NCBI GenBank assembly: GCA_035555675.1
Contig: DATMGH010000067.1
Location: 1 to 64,000, forward strand
Direction of reading: 5' to 3'
DNA length: 64,000 nt
Source of the DNA: Solirubrobacter sp035555675
Lineage (GTDB): Bacteria > Actinomycetota > Thermoleophilia > Solirubrobacterales > Solirubrobacteraceae
The translations under genes and the position numbers were made by a program. The stretch's first letter is position 1, and each line of letters opens with the position of its first letter. The notes beneath the pieces were generated by a model that saw only the letters and a list, made by a program, of their open reading frames with translations, did not search any database and was not told the DNA's origin. This document shows positions 8,958 to 18,386 of this stretch, piece after piece.

Positions 8958-9529
8958 CGCTCGCGGCCCAGCTCGAGGCGCTGCTCTTCCTCGCGCCCGA
9001 CCCGGTGACGGTCGAGGAGCTGGCGGACGCGCTGCAGGCGTCCGAGGAGGCGGTCGCGCAGGCCGCCAAGGCGCTCGAGGGCGAGCTGGAGGGCCGCGGG
9101 CTCGTGCTGCGGCGCGTCGCCGGCGGCCTCGCGCTCGCCTCGCATCCGGACGCGGAGGAGGCCGCGCGGCGGCTGCTCGCGCGCCCGCGCACGCCGGCGC
9201 TGACGCCGGCGCAGGCGGAGACGCTGGCGATCGTCGCGTACCTGCAGCCGGTGTCGCGCCCCGAGGTCGCGCGCATCCGCGGCGTCGCGTCGGAGTCGGC
9301 CACGTCCGCGCTCGTCGAGCGCGGCCTGATCGAGGAGGCCGGCCGCAGCCAGTTCGGCGCCGTCCTGTACCGCACGACGGCGCTGTTCCTGCGGCTGTTC
9401 GGCCTCGATTCGCCCGACGAGCTGCCCGATCTGGCGCAGTGGGACCCGTCGCCCGACGAGGCCAGCGCGCTGCGCGACCGCCTGCTCCGTGCCGGCGAGG
9501 CGCGCGGTGAGGCCGCGGCGGCGCGGTAG
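8954..9529 (+). CDS. scpB: segregation and condensation protein B
   Basis: Partner of ScpA, 191 residues with two winged-helix domains. LEALLFLAPDPVTVEELA at the start and TLAIVAYLQPVSRPEVARIRG in the second domain are diagnostic of ScpB, followed by the LIEEAGR and FLRLFGL segments. The ATG overlaps the scpA stop by 4 nt, as in most genomes where the two form one unit. Confidence 0.95.
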   Translation: MTLAAQLEALLFLAPDPVTVEELADALQASEEAVAQAAKALEGELEGRGLVLRRVAGGLALASHPDAEEAARRLLARPRTPALTPAQAETLAIVAYLQPVSRPEVARIRGVASESATSALVERGLIEEAGRSQFGAVLYRTTALFLRLFGLDSPDELPDLAQWDPSPDEASALRDRLLRAGEARGEAAAAR

Positions 9530-9545
9530 CGCGCGACCTCATTAC

Positions 9546-11336
9546 ATGCGAATGCGCAACTTCGTGGTCCGTCATGTTTTGCGAGGGGACGTGCGGAAAC
9601 TGACGCTTGCGCTGATCGCGACCCTGGCCCTCGGCGGCCTGACCACTTACGGCCTGGCCAAGGCCCAGAACGCTCCTGCGGCATACGCCGTCTTCCCGGT
9701 GCCGGGAACCTTGACGGCGTCCGCGAAGACGCAGCTCAGCTTCCGCGGCGGACCGCCCGCGAGCATCGGCACGGTCACGGTGACCGGGTCGAGCAGCGGC
9801 GCCCACACCGGCACGCTCAAGCCGCACTCGGACGGGCTCGGCGCCAGCTTCGTCCCCGACAAGCCGTTCACGGCGGGCGAGAAGGTCACGGTCCGCAGCG
9901 GCGCGCACGCGGACTACTCGTTCATGATCGGCGCCGAGACGCGGCGCGCGCTGCGCCCCGTCGAGGACCCGGCCGTCGGCCGCGGCAGCGTCCAGTCCTA
10001 CCGCACGCGCCCGGACCTCACGCCGCCCGCGGTCACGGTCACCACGAACAAGCCGGGCGTCGCGCCGGGCCTCGTCTTCCTCGCCCCGAAGGCGGGCCGC
10101 GGGCAGGACGGCCCGATGATCATCGACAACGCCGGCCGGCTCGTCTGGTTCAAGGCGATGAAGGGCAAGATCGCCGCCGACTTCCGCGTGCAGGCCTACC
10201 AGGGCAAGCCGGTGCTGACGTGGTGGGAGGGGCAGCTGTACGTCGGTGACGGCGACGGGGTCGGGCAGATCTACGACAGCTCGTACAAGCGGGTCGGCCA
10301 GGTGCGCGCCGGCAACGGGTACTCGTTCGACCTGCACGAGTTCACGATCACGCCGCGCAACACCGCGCTGGTGATCGCCTACGAGCGCTACAACCGCAGC
10401 CTGAAGGCGTGGCACGGCCCGTCGGAGGCCAAGATCGTCGACAACATCGTGCAGGAGATCGACCTCGCGACCGGCCTCGTGCTGTTCGAGTGGCACAGCT
10501 TCGGCAACGTCTCCCCGGACGAGTCCGGCATCCCCGTGCCCAAGAACAAGGGCTCGGAGTGGGAGTACTTCCACGCCAACGCGGTCGACCTCGACAACGA
10601 CGGCAACTACCTCGTCTCCGCCCGCAACACCTCGGCCGTCTACAAGATCGACCGCACGACCGGCAAGATCCTCTGGCGCCTCGGCGGCAAGAAGTCCGAC
10701 TTCAAGCTCGGCCCGGGCGTGCGCTTCGACTGGCAGCACAGCATCCGCGCCCAGCCGGACGGGACCTACAAGCTCTACGACAACTCGGCCGCGCCCGCGG
10801 TGCGCAAGTCCTCGCGCGTGCTCACCATCAAGCTCGACACGGACGCGAAGACCGCGACGCTGGTGAGCGCGTTCAAGCACCCGCGCGGGCTGCTGTCGGC
10901 CAGCCAGGGCAACGTCGAGCGGCTGCCGAACGGGAACGTCTTCGTCGGCTGGGGCTCGCAGCGCTGGTTCACCGAGTTCAGCCCGTCCGGCCAGGTGCTG
11001 TTCGACGGCCGCCTCGCGCGCGGCAACGACAACTACCGCGCGTTCCGTTACGAGTGGACCGGCCGCCCGGCGCAGCCGCCGAAGCTGATCGCGAGCACGT
11101 CCGGGGGGACCGTGTCCGCCCGCGTGAGCTGGAACGGCGCGACCGGCGTCGCCCGCTGGGAGCTGCTGGCGGGTGCCGACGCGAACTCGCTGGCGCCGAT
11201 CGCCTCGGCGCCGTCGGCGGGCTTCGAGACCGCGCTGCAGGGCGCCACGAGCGCGGCGGTGGTCGCCGCGCGGGCGTACGACGCATCCGGACAGGTGCTC
11301 GGCACGAGCACCCCGGTGCGCCCGACGTCGTCCTGA
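9546..11336 (+). CDS. secreted arylsulfotransferase-family beta-propeller protein (copy 1)
   Basis: A 596-residue exported protein. Residues about 15-36 form a signal peptide or anchor, followed by an Ig-like domain (PVPGTLTASAKTQLSFRGG) and then a large Arylsulfotransf_2-type propeller. Residues that align with the His/His/Arg/His active site of E. coli AssT are all present: H264 (DLHEF), H343 (FHAN), R360 (SARN) and H398 (WQH). The family moves sulfate between phenolic compounds outside the membrane, but the substrate here is unknown and no partner oxidoreductase (DsbL/DsbI-like) is near. The ATG at 9546 is preferred; ATG 9552 is equally possible. Its stop overlaps copy 2 by one base. Confidence 0.8.
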   Translation: MRMRNFVVRHVLRGDVRKLTLALIATLALGGLTTYGLAKAQNAPAAYAVFPVPGTLTASAKTQLSFRGGPPASIGTVTVTGSSSGAHTGTLKPHSDGLGASFVPDKPFTAGEKVTVRSGAHADYSFMIGAETRRALRPVEDPAVGRGSVQSYRTRPDLTPPAVTVTTNKPGVAPGLVFLAPKAGRGQDGPMIIDNAGRLVWFKAMKGKIAADFRVQAYQGKPVLTWWEGQLYVGDGDGVGQIYDSSYKRVGQVRAGNGYSFDLHEFTITPRNTALVIAYERYNRSLKAWHGPSEAKIVDNIVQEIDLATGLVLFEWHSFGNVSPDESGIPVPKNKGSEWEYFHANAVDLDNDGNYLVSARNTSAVYKIDRTTGKILWRLGGKKSDFKLGPGVRFDWQHSIRAQPDGTYKLYDNSAAPAVRKSSRVLTIKLDTDAKTATLVSAFKHPRGLLSASQGNVERLPNGNVFVGWGSQRWFTEFSPSGQVLFDGRLARGNDNYRAFRYEWTGRPAQPPKLIASTSGGTVSARVSWNGATGVARWELLAGADANSLAPIASAPSAGFETALQGATSAAVVAARAYDASGQVLGTSTPVRPTSS

Positions 11337-13144
11337 TGCGGCTGCCGGCAGCGGCGAGCGGCGCGGTCGCGCCGCTCGCCGCGGCGTTGGCGTGCGCCGC
11401 GACGGCGGACGCGGCGACCCCCGCGGCGGGCGTGATGTCGGCAGCGGCGCCCTCCGCGGGCGCCCCGGTGCCTGCGGCCGCCACCCCCGCGCGGCCCGTC
11501 GCGTACCCCTCGCCGGGCACGACCACGGCGAACCCGCGCACGCAGATCAGCTTCCGCGGCGTCGCGCCGCGCGCGATCGGCGCCGTCCGCGTGACCGGCT
11601 CGCGCAGCGGCACGCACTCGGGCACGCTCAAGCCGCACTCCGACGGCCGCGGCGCGAGCTTCGTCCCGGCGCGGCCGTTCCGCGCCGGCGAGCGCGTCCG
11701 CGTCAGCTCGCGCGCCGTCACGTACGCCTTCTCGATCGGCCGCCGCCCGCCGCCGGCCAAGCTGCCGCCGACCGAGGCGCCGGACGTCGGCCGCGGCGCC
11801 GTCCAGCGGTTCGTGACCCGCCCCGACCTCGTCCCGCCCGCGCTCACCGTCACCACCAGCACGCCGGGCACCGCGCCGGGCCTCGTCTTCGTCGCCCCGA
11901 AGGCGGGCCGCGGCCAGGACGGCCCGATGATCGTGGACGACAACGGGCACATCGTCTGGTTCAAGCCGATCGCCGGCGGCGAGCTGGCGACCGACTTCCG
12001 CGTCCAGACCTACCAGGGCGAGCCCGTGCTGACCTGGTGGCAGGGCCGGCTGTCCGGCGGCCACGGCCAGGGCGAGGGCGTGATCTACGACACGCGCTAC
12101 CGTCCGGTCCGCCGCGTCCGCGCCGGCAACGGCTACCACGCCGACGAGCACGAGCTCGTCATCACGCCCCAGAACACGGCGCTGGTGATCGCGTACGACC
12201 CGGTCGAGCGCGACCTCTCCAGCGTCCACGGCCGCGGACGCGTCGTCGACGCGGTCATCCAGGAGATCGACATCCCCACCGGCCTGGTGCTGTTCGAGTG
12301 GCACAGCCTCGGGAACATCGGGTTCGACGAGTCACACCGCCCGGTGCCCGAGCACGGCGGCACGTGGGACTACGTGCACCCGAACTCGGTCGCGCTCGAT
12401 GCCGACGGCGACTTCGTCCTCTCCGCCCGCCTCACGTCCGCGGTCTACAAGATCGACCGGGCCACCGGCAGGATCGTCTGGCGCCTGGGCGGCACCAAGT
12501 CCGACTTCAAGTTCGGCCCGGGCGCCCGCTTCGACTACCAGCACGACGCGCGCCCGCAGCCGGACGGCACGCTGACCCTGTTCGACAACAGCCGGCGCGG
12601 CGTCCGCACCAGGTCACGCGCGCTCACGCTCCGGCTCGACGGCGGCACCGCCACGCTCGTGTCCGCGCTCACGCACCCGCTCGGCGTGCTGTCCGCGACC
12701 CAGGGCAGCACGCAGCGCCTCCCGAACGGCGGCACGTTCGCCGGCTGGGGCTCGCAGCGCTACTTCACCGAGCACGACGCGGCCGGAGCCGTGGTCTTCG
12801 CCGGCGCCTTCGCCCGCGGCAACGACACCTACCGCGCCTACCGGTTCCCGTGGGACGGCCGTCCGGTGACTCCGCCGACGCTCACCGCCACCCGCGCGAG
12901 GGACCGCGTGCACGCGCGGATGAGCTGGAACGGCGCGACCGGCGTCGCCGGCTGGGAGCTGTGGGCCGGCCCGTCGCCGACCGCGCTCGCGCGCGTCAAG
13001 GGCGCGCCGCGCGCCGGCTTCGAGACCGCGATCTCGGCTTTGACCGGCGAGCCGTACGTGGCGGTCAAGGCGCTCGACGCCGCCGGCGCCGTCCTGGGGG
13101 TGAGCGCGCCGTTGCAGCCGGCGAAAAATATGTCCGCGCGCTGA
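11336..13144 (+). CDS. secreted arylsulfotransferase-family beta-propeller protein (copy 2)
   Basis: A tandem paralogue of the preceding gene, 602 residues, same domain order: signal peptide (residues about 1-26), an Ala/Pro-rich spacer, Ig-like domain, propeller. The four active-site positions are again kept: H272 (DEHEL), H348 (YVHPN), R365 (SARL) and H403 (YQHD). The ATG at 11336 shares its A with the TGA of copy 1 (TGATG), so the two are probably translated in series. The Ala/Pro spacer (residues about 27-50) is absent from copy 1. Function beyond the family is not visible. Confidence 0.78.
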   Translation: MRLPAAASGAVAPLAAALACAATADAATPAAGVMSAAAPSAGAPVPAAATPARPVAYPSPGTTTANPRTQISFRGVAPRAIGAVRVTGSRSGTHSGTLKPHSDGRGASFVPARPFRAGERVRVSSRAVTYAFSIGRRPPPAKLPPTEAPDVGRGAVQRFVTRPDLVPPALTVTTSTPGTAPGLVFVAPKAGRGQDGPMIVDDNGHIVWFKPIAGGELATDFRVQTYQGEPVLTWWQGRLSGGHGQGEGVIYDTRYRPVRRVRAGNGYHADEHELVITPQNTALVIAYDPVERDLSSVHGRGRVVDAVIQEIDIPTGLVLFEWHSLGNIGFDESHRPVPEHGGTWDYVHPNSVALDADGDFVLSARLTSAVYKIDRATGRIVWRLGGTKSDFKFGPGARFDYQHDARPQPDGTLTLFDNSRRGVRTRSRALTLRLDGGTATLVSALTHPLGVLSATQGSTQRLPNGGTFAGWGSQRYFTEHDAAGAVVFAGAFARGNDTYRAYRFPWDGRPVTPPTLTATRARDRVHARMSWNGATGVAGWELWAGPSPTALARVKGAPRAGFETAISALTGEPYVAVKALDAAGAVLGVSAPLQPAKNMSAR

Positions 13145-13175
13145 CTGCTCTGGGTCCCCGCAGCACTGCTCGCGA

Positions 13176-13181
13176 TATACA
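13176..13181 (+). promoter_or_regulatory. possible -10 box of the chemosensory operon
   Basis: TATACA lies in an AT-rich spot in the 45-nt gap after the arylsulfotransferase pair and ends 8 nt before the first cheW ATG. It matches four positions of TATAAT. There is no clear -35 element and no Shine-Dalgarno sequence. Confidence 0.3.
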
Positions 13182-13189
13182 GCGCCCGC

Positions 13190-13618
13190 ATGCGCGAGCG
13201 AGCCAGCACCGAATCCGTGGCGCTGCTCTGCCTGGACATCGCCGGCCGCCGCTGGGCGCTCCCGCTCGACGCGGTGGACCGCGTCGTCGCGATGGTCGCC
13301 ATCGAGCCGCTGCCCGGCGCCCCCACGGGCGTGTGCGGCGCGGTCAACGTGCACGGCGAGATCGTGCCCGTGCTCGACCTCGACACGCGGCTCGGCCATC
13401 CGCCGCGCGAGCACCGTCCCGAGGAGGCGCTGGTGCTCGCGCGCACGCGCGGCGGCCTGCTCGCGCTGCCGGCCGACGACGTGACCGGCGTGATCGAGGT
13501 GGACGCCGGGGCGATCAGCCCGCCGCCTCCGCATGTTCCGGCGCCGCTGGCGGGCCTCGCGGCGCTGCCGGAGGGCGTCCTGCTCGTCTCCGACCTCGAC
13601 GCGGCGCTCGCCGGATGA
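13190..13618 (+). CDS. cheW: CheW-type coupling protein 1
   Basis: A 142-residue single CheW domain that would link the receptor to the CheA kinase. The paired beta-barrel motifs are visible: LCLDIAGRRWALPLDAVDRVV at the start, then NVHGEIVPVLDLD. First gene of a seven-gene operon in which every junction is an overlap. Having two CheW genes around a CheR gene is the arrangement of Wsp-like (alternative cellular function) systems, where this position is WspB. Confidence 0.88.
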   Translation: MRERASTESVALLCLDIAGRRWALPLDAVDRVVAMVAIEPLPGAPTGVCGAVNVHGEIVPVLDLDTRLGHPPREHRPEEALVLARTRGGLLALPADDVTGVIEVDAGAISPPPPHVPAPLAGLAALPEGVLLVSDLDAALAG

Positions 13619-14391
13619 TCGAGGCCGCCAGAGCGCTGATCGCCGACCGGCTCGGGCTCGACTTCCCGGCCCGGCGCGGCGACGACCTCCAGCGCGCGCT
13701 GACCGTCGTCGCCGGCGCGGGCCGCGAAGCGGGGCTCGTCGCCGCGCTGCAGGACCCGCACGACCGGCGCTGGCCCACGCTGATCCACGCGCTGACCGTG
13801 CGCGAGAGCTACTTCTTCCGCGACGCGCCGCTGTTCGAGCGCATCCTGCACGAGCTGGTCGAGCGCCGCCGCGCCGAGGGCGACCTGCGGCTGACCGTCT
13901 GGAGCGCGGGCTGCGCCACGGGCGAGGAGCCGTACTCGCTGGCGATGCTGCTCGATCGCCTGCTGGGGGACGTCGCGGCGTGGCAGGTTGCGATCCTGGC
14001 CACGGACGTCGACGTCGCCGCGCTCGAGACGGCGGCCCGCGGCGCCTACACGGAGTGGGCGCTGCGCGCGACGCCGGCCTGGGCCCGCGCGCGCTACTTC
14101 GACGAGCGGCTGACGCTCGCGCGCCGGATTCGCGAGCGCGTCACGTTCGTGCCGCTGAACCTGGCGGCGGATCCGTACCTCGGTGCCTTCGACCTGATCG
14201 TCTGCCGCAACGTGCTCATGTACTTCACCGAACGCGCGCGCCGCGCGACCGTCGAACGGCTGGCGGCCGCCGTGTCGCCCGGCGGGCGGCTGGCGCTGAG
14301 CCCGCTGGACGTGACGATCGAGCCGGCCGGGTTCGAGACGATCGACGACGGCCGTGTGCTCCGCCGCCGGGCGGAGGAGCTCGTCGCGTGA
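13615..14391 (+). CDS. cheR: CheR-type receptor methyltransferase
   Basis: S-adenosylmethionine-dependent methylation of receptor glutamates. 258 residues: a short helical N-domain, then the Rossmann-like domain with VRESYFFRD, WSAGCATGEEPYSLAM (SAM-binding), ILATDVDVAALE and FDLIVCRNVLMYF, all diagnostic of CheR. No TPR extension of the kind seen in WspC. Starts in an ATGA overlap with cheW 1. Confidence 0.93.
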   Translation: MIEAARALIADRLGLDFPARRGDDLQRALTVVAGAGREAGLVAALQDPHDRRWPTLIHALTVRESYFFRDAPLFERILHELVERRRAEGDLRLTVWSAGCATGEEPYSLAMLLDRLLGDVAAWQVAILATDVDVAALETAARGAYTEWALRATPAWARARYFDERLTLARRIRERVTFVPLNLAADPYLGAFDLIVCRNVLMYFTERARRATVERLAAAVSPGGRLALSPLDVTIEPAGFETIDDGRVLRRRAEELVA

Positions 14392-14885
14392 AGCTCGACT
14401 GGGCGCTGGCGCACGAGCGGCTCGAACGCGCGCGGCGGGCCCTCGGCGCGCCCGAGGACGAGCGCGCCGTGCTCGAGCGCCGCGCACGGGCGCTGGCCGC
14501 GCCGCCGCCGCCCCCGGACGAGCGCGCGTGGCACGACGTGGTCGTCTTCACGCTCGGCGGCGAGCGGTTCGCCGCGCCGGCCGACCAGGTGCTCGAAGCG
14601 GTGCCGCTGGGCGTCCCGACGCCGCTGCCCGGCGCGCCCGCGCACGTGCTCGGCGTGATCAACCACCGCGGCCGCGTGCTCGGCGTCTTCGACCTGCGCG
14701 AGCGGCCGGGCGGCGAGCTCACGCACGCGGTCGCCGTCGCGGCGGGCGGCATGACGTTCGCGATCGCCGCCGAGGACGTGGAGGAGGCCAGCCGCGAGCG
14801 CGTCGGCGAGCGCGAGCTGACCCTGTTGGACCTGGAGGCGCTGGCCGCGGACCCGCGGCTGCGAATCGACGAGGAGGCACGATGA
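14388..14885 (+). CDS. cheW: CheW-type coupling protein 2 with helical N-extension
   Basis: 165 residues. A charged, helix-prone N-terminal stretch of about 45 residues (LERARRALGAPEDERAVLER) with a short poly-Pro break precedes one CheW domain (VVFTLGGERFAAPADQVLEAV, NHRGRVLGVFDL). The N-terminal extension is like that of WspD-type CheWs. The start is the GTG of a GTGA overlap with cheR. Confidence 0.85.
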   Translation: MKLDWALAHERLERARRALGAPEDERAVLERRARALAAPPPPPDERAWHDVVVFTLGGERFAAPADQVLEAVPLGVPTPLPGAPAHVLGVINHRGRVLGVFDLRERPGGELTHAVAVAAGGMTFAIAAEDVEEASRERVGERELTLLDLEALAADPRLRIDEEAR

Positions 14886-16372
14886 CACGGTGGACCATCG
14901 GCCAGAGGATCGCCGCCGGCTACGCCGTGCTGATCGTGCTGCTGCTCGCGCTGGCGGTGGTCGGGACGCTCGCGCTGCGCTCCTCGCGCTCGCAGTTCCA
15001 CGCGGCGCTGAACACGGTCGAGTCACGCGCGATCCGCGGCACCGACTCGCTCCAGGGCATGGACGCCGCGTCGGTCGCGTTCCTGAGCTACCTGCTGCGC
15101 GGCAGCGCGAGCGCGGTCGACACGATGAACGACCGCTTCACCGCCGCCCGCGTGGCGACGGTCGCGCTGCGCGACTCGAGCACCACGCCCGCCCAGGTCG
15201 CGGGCTGGACGGACGCCGTCCGCCAGCTCGACGCCTGGAACAGCGCGGCCCAGCGGGCGATCACGGCCAAGCGCCGCGACGACGACGCCGAGGCGCAGCG
15301 GATCTACAACGACGACGTGATCCCGGTGCGCCAGTCCGAGCGCGACCTCGTGACCGGGCTGGTCACGTCCGAGCGCCGGCGGGCGAGCGACATCGCGTCG
15401 TCGGCCACGGACTCCGCGCTGCGGTCGACCTGGCTGCTGGTCGGCGGGTCGATCGCCGCGGTCCTGTTCGGGATCCTGGTCGCCTGGGGGCTCTCGCGCG
15501 CGGTCACGCGCCACCTGCGCGACGCGGTCGCGACGCTGGCCGAGGCGTCGAGCGGGATCCTGGCCGCGACCGCGCAGCAGGCCAGCGGCGCGGCCGAGGA
15601 GGAGACCGCGATCCACCAGACCACGACGACCGCCGACGAGGTCCGCCAGACGGTCGCGCTGACCACCGAGAAGGCGCGGATCGTGGCCCGCGACGCGCGG
15701 GAAACCGCTGATATCTCGAGGGATGGCCGCCACGCGGTGGACGAGAGCGTGCGCGGCAGCCAGCAGTCGCGGGCGCAGATCGAGGTGCTGGCCGAGCGGA
15801 TCCTGGCGCTCAGCGAGCAGGCGCAGGCGATCGCGGAGATCGTGCGGACCGTCAACGGGCTGGCCGAGCAGACGAACCTGCTGTCGGTCAACGCCGGCAT
15901 CGAGGCGGCCAAGGCCGGCGAGGCCGGGCGCGGATTCGCGGTCGTCGCGGGCGAGGTCAAGTCGCTGGCCGAGCAGTCGCGGCGGGCGACCGCGCAGATC
16001 CGCGAGATCCTCGGCGAGATCCAGTCCGCGACCGAGGCCGCGGTGACGGCCGCCGAACAGAGCGTGCGCGCGTCGGAGGCCGGGGAGCAGATCACCAGCG
16101 CGGCGGGCGACGCGATCAGCATGCTCGGCGAGCGGCTCGCGTCGTCGGCCGACTCGGCGCAGCAGATCCTCGCGTCGGCGCAGCAGCAGCTGACCGGCAT
16201 CGACCAGGTCGCGCTGGCGATGCAGAACATCCGCGAGGCGTCGACGCAGAACATGGCGTCGACGCGGCAGGTGGAGCAGGCCGCGCGCGAGCTGGACGAG
16301 CTCGCGCGGCGGTTGACGGACCTGGTCGCCCCGTCGCGGCCCGCGCTCGCCGGGGCCAATGGCCGGGCGTGA
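14882..16372 (+). CDS. methyl-accepting chemotaxis protein
   Basis: A 496-residue receptor with two membrane segments (about residues 11-32 and 180-203) enclosing a roughly 145-residue four-helix-bundle sensor domain. The cytoplasmic part is a coiled coil with the signalling tip EQTNLLSVNAGIEAAKAGEAG and GFAVVAGEVKSLAEQS. I see no clear HAMP domain after the second membrane helix, which is unusual. It is the only receptor in the operon, so it probably feeds only this pathway. Its end overlaps cheA by 14 nt. Confidence 0.93.
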   Translation: MTRWTIGQRIAAGYAVLIVLLLALAVVGTLALRSSRSQFHAALNTVESRAIRGTDSLQGMDAASVAFLSYLLRGSASAVDTMNDRFTAARVATVALRDSSTTPAQVAGWTDAVRQLDAWNSAAQRAITAKRRDDDAEAQRIYNDDVIPVRQSERDLVTGLVTSERRRASDIASSATDSALRSTWLLVGGSIAAVLFGILVAWGLSRAVTRHLRDAVATLAEASSGILAATAQQASGAAEEETAIHQTTTTADEVRQTVALTTEKARIVARDARETADISRDGRHAVDESVRGSQQSRAQIEVLAERILALSEQAQAIAEIVRTVNGLAEQTNLLSVNAGIEAAKAGEAGRGFAVVAGEVKSLAEQSRRATAQIREILGEIQSATEAAVTAAEQSVRASEAGEQITSAAGDAISMLGERLASSADSAQQILASAQQQLTGIDQVALAMQNIREASTQNMASTRQVEQAARELDELARRLTDLVAPSRPALAGANGRA

Positions 16373-18386
16373 CGCGGACCTGAGGGCACGGCTGCTCGCG
16401 ACGTTCCAGGTCGAAGCGGCCGAGCACTTGGCCGCGCTGCGTGCGCACCTGATCGAGCTGTCCGGGCGCGAGCTGGTCGAGACCACCTTCCGCGAGCTGC
16501 ACACGCTCAAGGGCGCCGCGCGCTCGGTCGGGCGGCGCGACGTCGAGCGCGTGTGTGCGGCGGCCGAGGCGCTGCTGAGCGCGCACTCGCGGGCCGGGAC
16601 CGTGCCGAGCGAGGACGTCGTCGCGCTGCTGGAGGAGGCGGTCGCCGCCGTCGCCGCGCTCCTGGCCGGCGACCCGGCGCCCCCGGCGCTCGTCGAGCGC
16701 CTGCAGCGCGAGGCGACCGCGGCGTCCTCGCCGCCCGCCGCCCCGTCGCCCGCGGCGGCGTCCTCGCCGCCCGCCGCCGCGCCGCCCCGCGCCGCCGCCC
16801 CGCCGCCGCTCGCGCCCGCGTCGCCGCCCGTCGCCGCCCCGCCGCCGCCCACCGCGCCCGCCGCCCTCGCGACGCCGCCCGCGCCCACTCCCCGCGCGGA
16901 CACGATCCGGGTCGCCACGGAGGACCTCGACGAGCTCCTCCGGCGCGGCGAGGAGCTGCTCGCGCTCAAGCTCACCGCCGACGCCTGGGTCGCCCGCGCC
17001 GACGCGCTGCAACAGCGCCTGCGCCACTCCGCCGCCGAGCCCGAGGCGCGCGCGCTCGCCAACGGGCTCCGCCACGACCGCCGCGTGCTCGCGACCGCCG
17101 TCGACGGCCTGCTCGAACAGGCGCGGCGCGTGCGCATGATGCCCGCCTCCAGCGCGCTCGACGTGCTCGGCCCGATGGCGCGCGACCTCGCCCGCGCGCA
17201 GGGCAAGCGCGTGCGCTGGTCCGCCGCCGGCGGCGACGTGCTCGCCGACCGCCGCGTCCTCGAAGCGATCAAGGACCCGCTGCTGCACATGGTCCGCAAC
17301 GCGGTCGACCACGGGCTCGAGCCGCCCGCCGAGCGCGCCGCCGCCGGCAAGCCGGACACGGGCACGATCGCGGTCAGCGTCGAGCTGCGGGAAGGCGGCC
17401 GGCTGGAGATCGCCCTCACCGACGACGGCCGCGGCATCGACGCCGAGCGCGTCCGCGCCGCCGCGCCCCACGCCGAGGACCCGCTCGCCGCCGTCTTCCG
17501 CTCAGGCGTCAGCACCAGCGCCGCGATCACCGACGTGTCCGGCCACGGGCTCGGGCTGGCGATCGTCAAGGAGCAGGTCGAGCGCCTCGGCGGCACCGTC
17601 GTCCTCGAGAGCCGCCCGCGGGCGGGGACGACCGTACGGTTGACCGTCCCGCAGACGATCGCGACGTTCCGCGGGCTGCTCGTCAGCGCCGGCGGCCAGC
17701 GCTTCCTGCTGCCGCTGGACGCGGTCGAGCGCGTGACCGCGGCCGGCGAGGCCGACCGCCTGCCGCGCGCCGAGCTGGCCGCGCTGCTCGGCCTCGAGCC
17801 CGGCACCGGCGAGTGGCGCGCGTGCGCGATCGTGACCGCGGGCGCCGAGCGCGCCGGGCTGATCGTCGACGACGTGCTGGGCGACCGCGAGGTGCTGGTC
17901 AAGGAGCTCGAGCCGCCGCTGATCCGGGTCCGCCACGTCGCCGCCGCCGGGCTGCTCGGCGCCGGCGAGCTCGTGCTCGTCCTGCGCCCCGCCGACCTGC
18001 TGGCGGCGATCGGCGCCGCGCCTGAGCCGCCCTGGGTCCTCGTCGTCGACGACGCCGCCACGACCCGCGCGATGGAGCGCGGCCTGCTCGAGCTGGCCGG
18101 CTACCGCGTGCGCGTCGCCGAGGACGGGGAGGAGGCGTGGGCCGCGCTCAAGAACGGTCGCTTCGACCTCGTGATCTCCGACGTCGACATGCCGCGCCTG
18201 AACGGTGTCCAGCTGACCGAGCGCATCCGCGCCGACGACGCGCTCGCCGACCTCCCGGTCGTGCTGGTCAGCGCGCTCGACGACGAGCGCCGCGGCCTCG
18301 ACGCCGGCGCGAACGCGTACGTGGTCAAGTCCAGCCTCGAGCAGACCGACCTGCTCGAGATCATCCGGCGGCTCGGCGTCGGATGA
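16359..18386 (+). CDS. cheA: CheA histidine kinase with C-terminal receiver domain
   Basis: 675 residues in the order HPt (phosphorylated H48 in ELHTLKGAAR), Pro/Ala-rich linker (about 118-185), dimerisation helices, HATPase (NAVDHGLE, DDGRGID, GHGLGLAIV), CheW-like regulatory domain, and a receiver domain with phosphoacceptor D608 in SDVDMP. The fused receiver domain is characteristic of WspE-type kinases rather than flagellar CheA. The receiver could be a phosphate sink or pass the phosphate on. No flagellar gene is in the window. Confidence 0.94.
   Translation: MAGRDADLRARLLATFQVEAAEHLAALRAHLIELSGRELVETTFRELHTLKGAARSVGRRDVERVCAAAEALLSAHSRAGTVPSEDVVALLEEAVAAVAALLAGDPAPPALVERLQREATAASSPPAAPSPAAASSPPAAAPPRAAAPPPLAPASPPVAAPPPPTAPAALATPPAPTPRADTIRVATEDLDELLRRGEELLALKLTADAWVARADALQQRLRHSAAEPEARALANGLRHDRRVLATAVDGLLEQARRVRMMPASSALDVLGPMARDLARAQGKRVRWSAAGGDVLADRRVLEAIKDPLLHMVRNAVDHGLEPPAERAAAGKPDTGTIAVSVELREGGRLEIALTDDGRGIDAERVRAAAPHAEDPLAAVFRSGVSTSAAITDVSGHGLGLAIVKEQVERLGGTVVLESRPRAGTTVRLTVPQTIATFRGLLVSAGGQRFLLPLDAVERVTAAGEADRLPRAELAALLGLEPGTGEWRACAIVTAGAERAGLIVDDVLGDREVLVKELEPPLIRVRHVAAAGLLGAGELVLVLRPADLLAAIGAAPEPPWVLVVDDAATTRAMERGLLELAGYRVRVAEDGEEAWAALKNGRFDLVISDVDMPRLNGVQLTERIRADDALADLPVVLVSALDDERRGLDAGANAYVVKSSLEQTDLLEIIRRLGVG

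Noticed and set aside
15023..18061. Very long open frames antisense to the MCP-cheA genes and at many other genes
   Set aside because: Expected in GC-rich DNA with codon-position bias; translations are Arg/Ala/Pro or His/Arg/Asp-rich with no domains, while the sense frames encode clear families.
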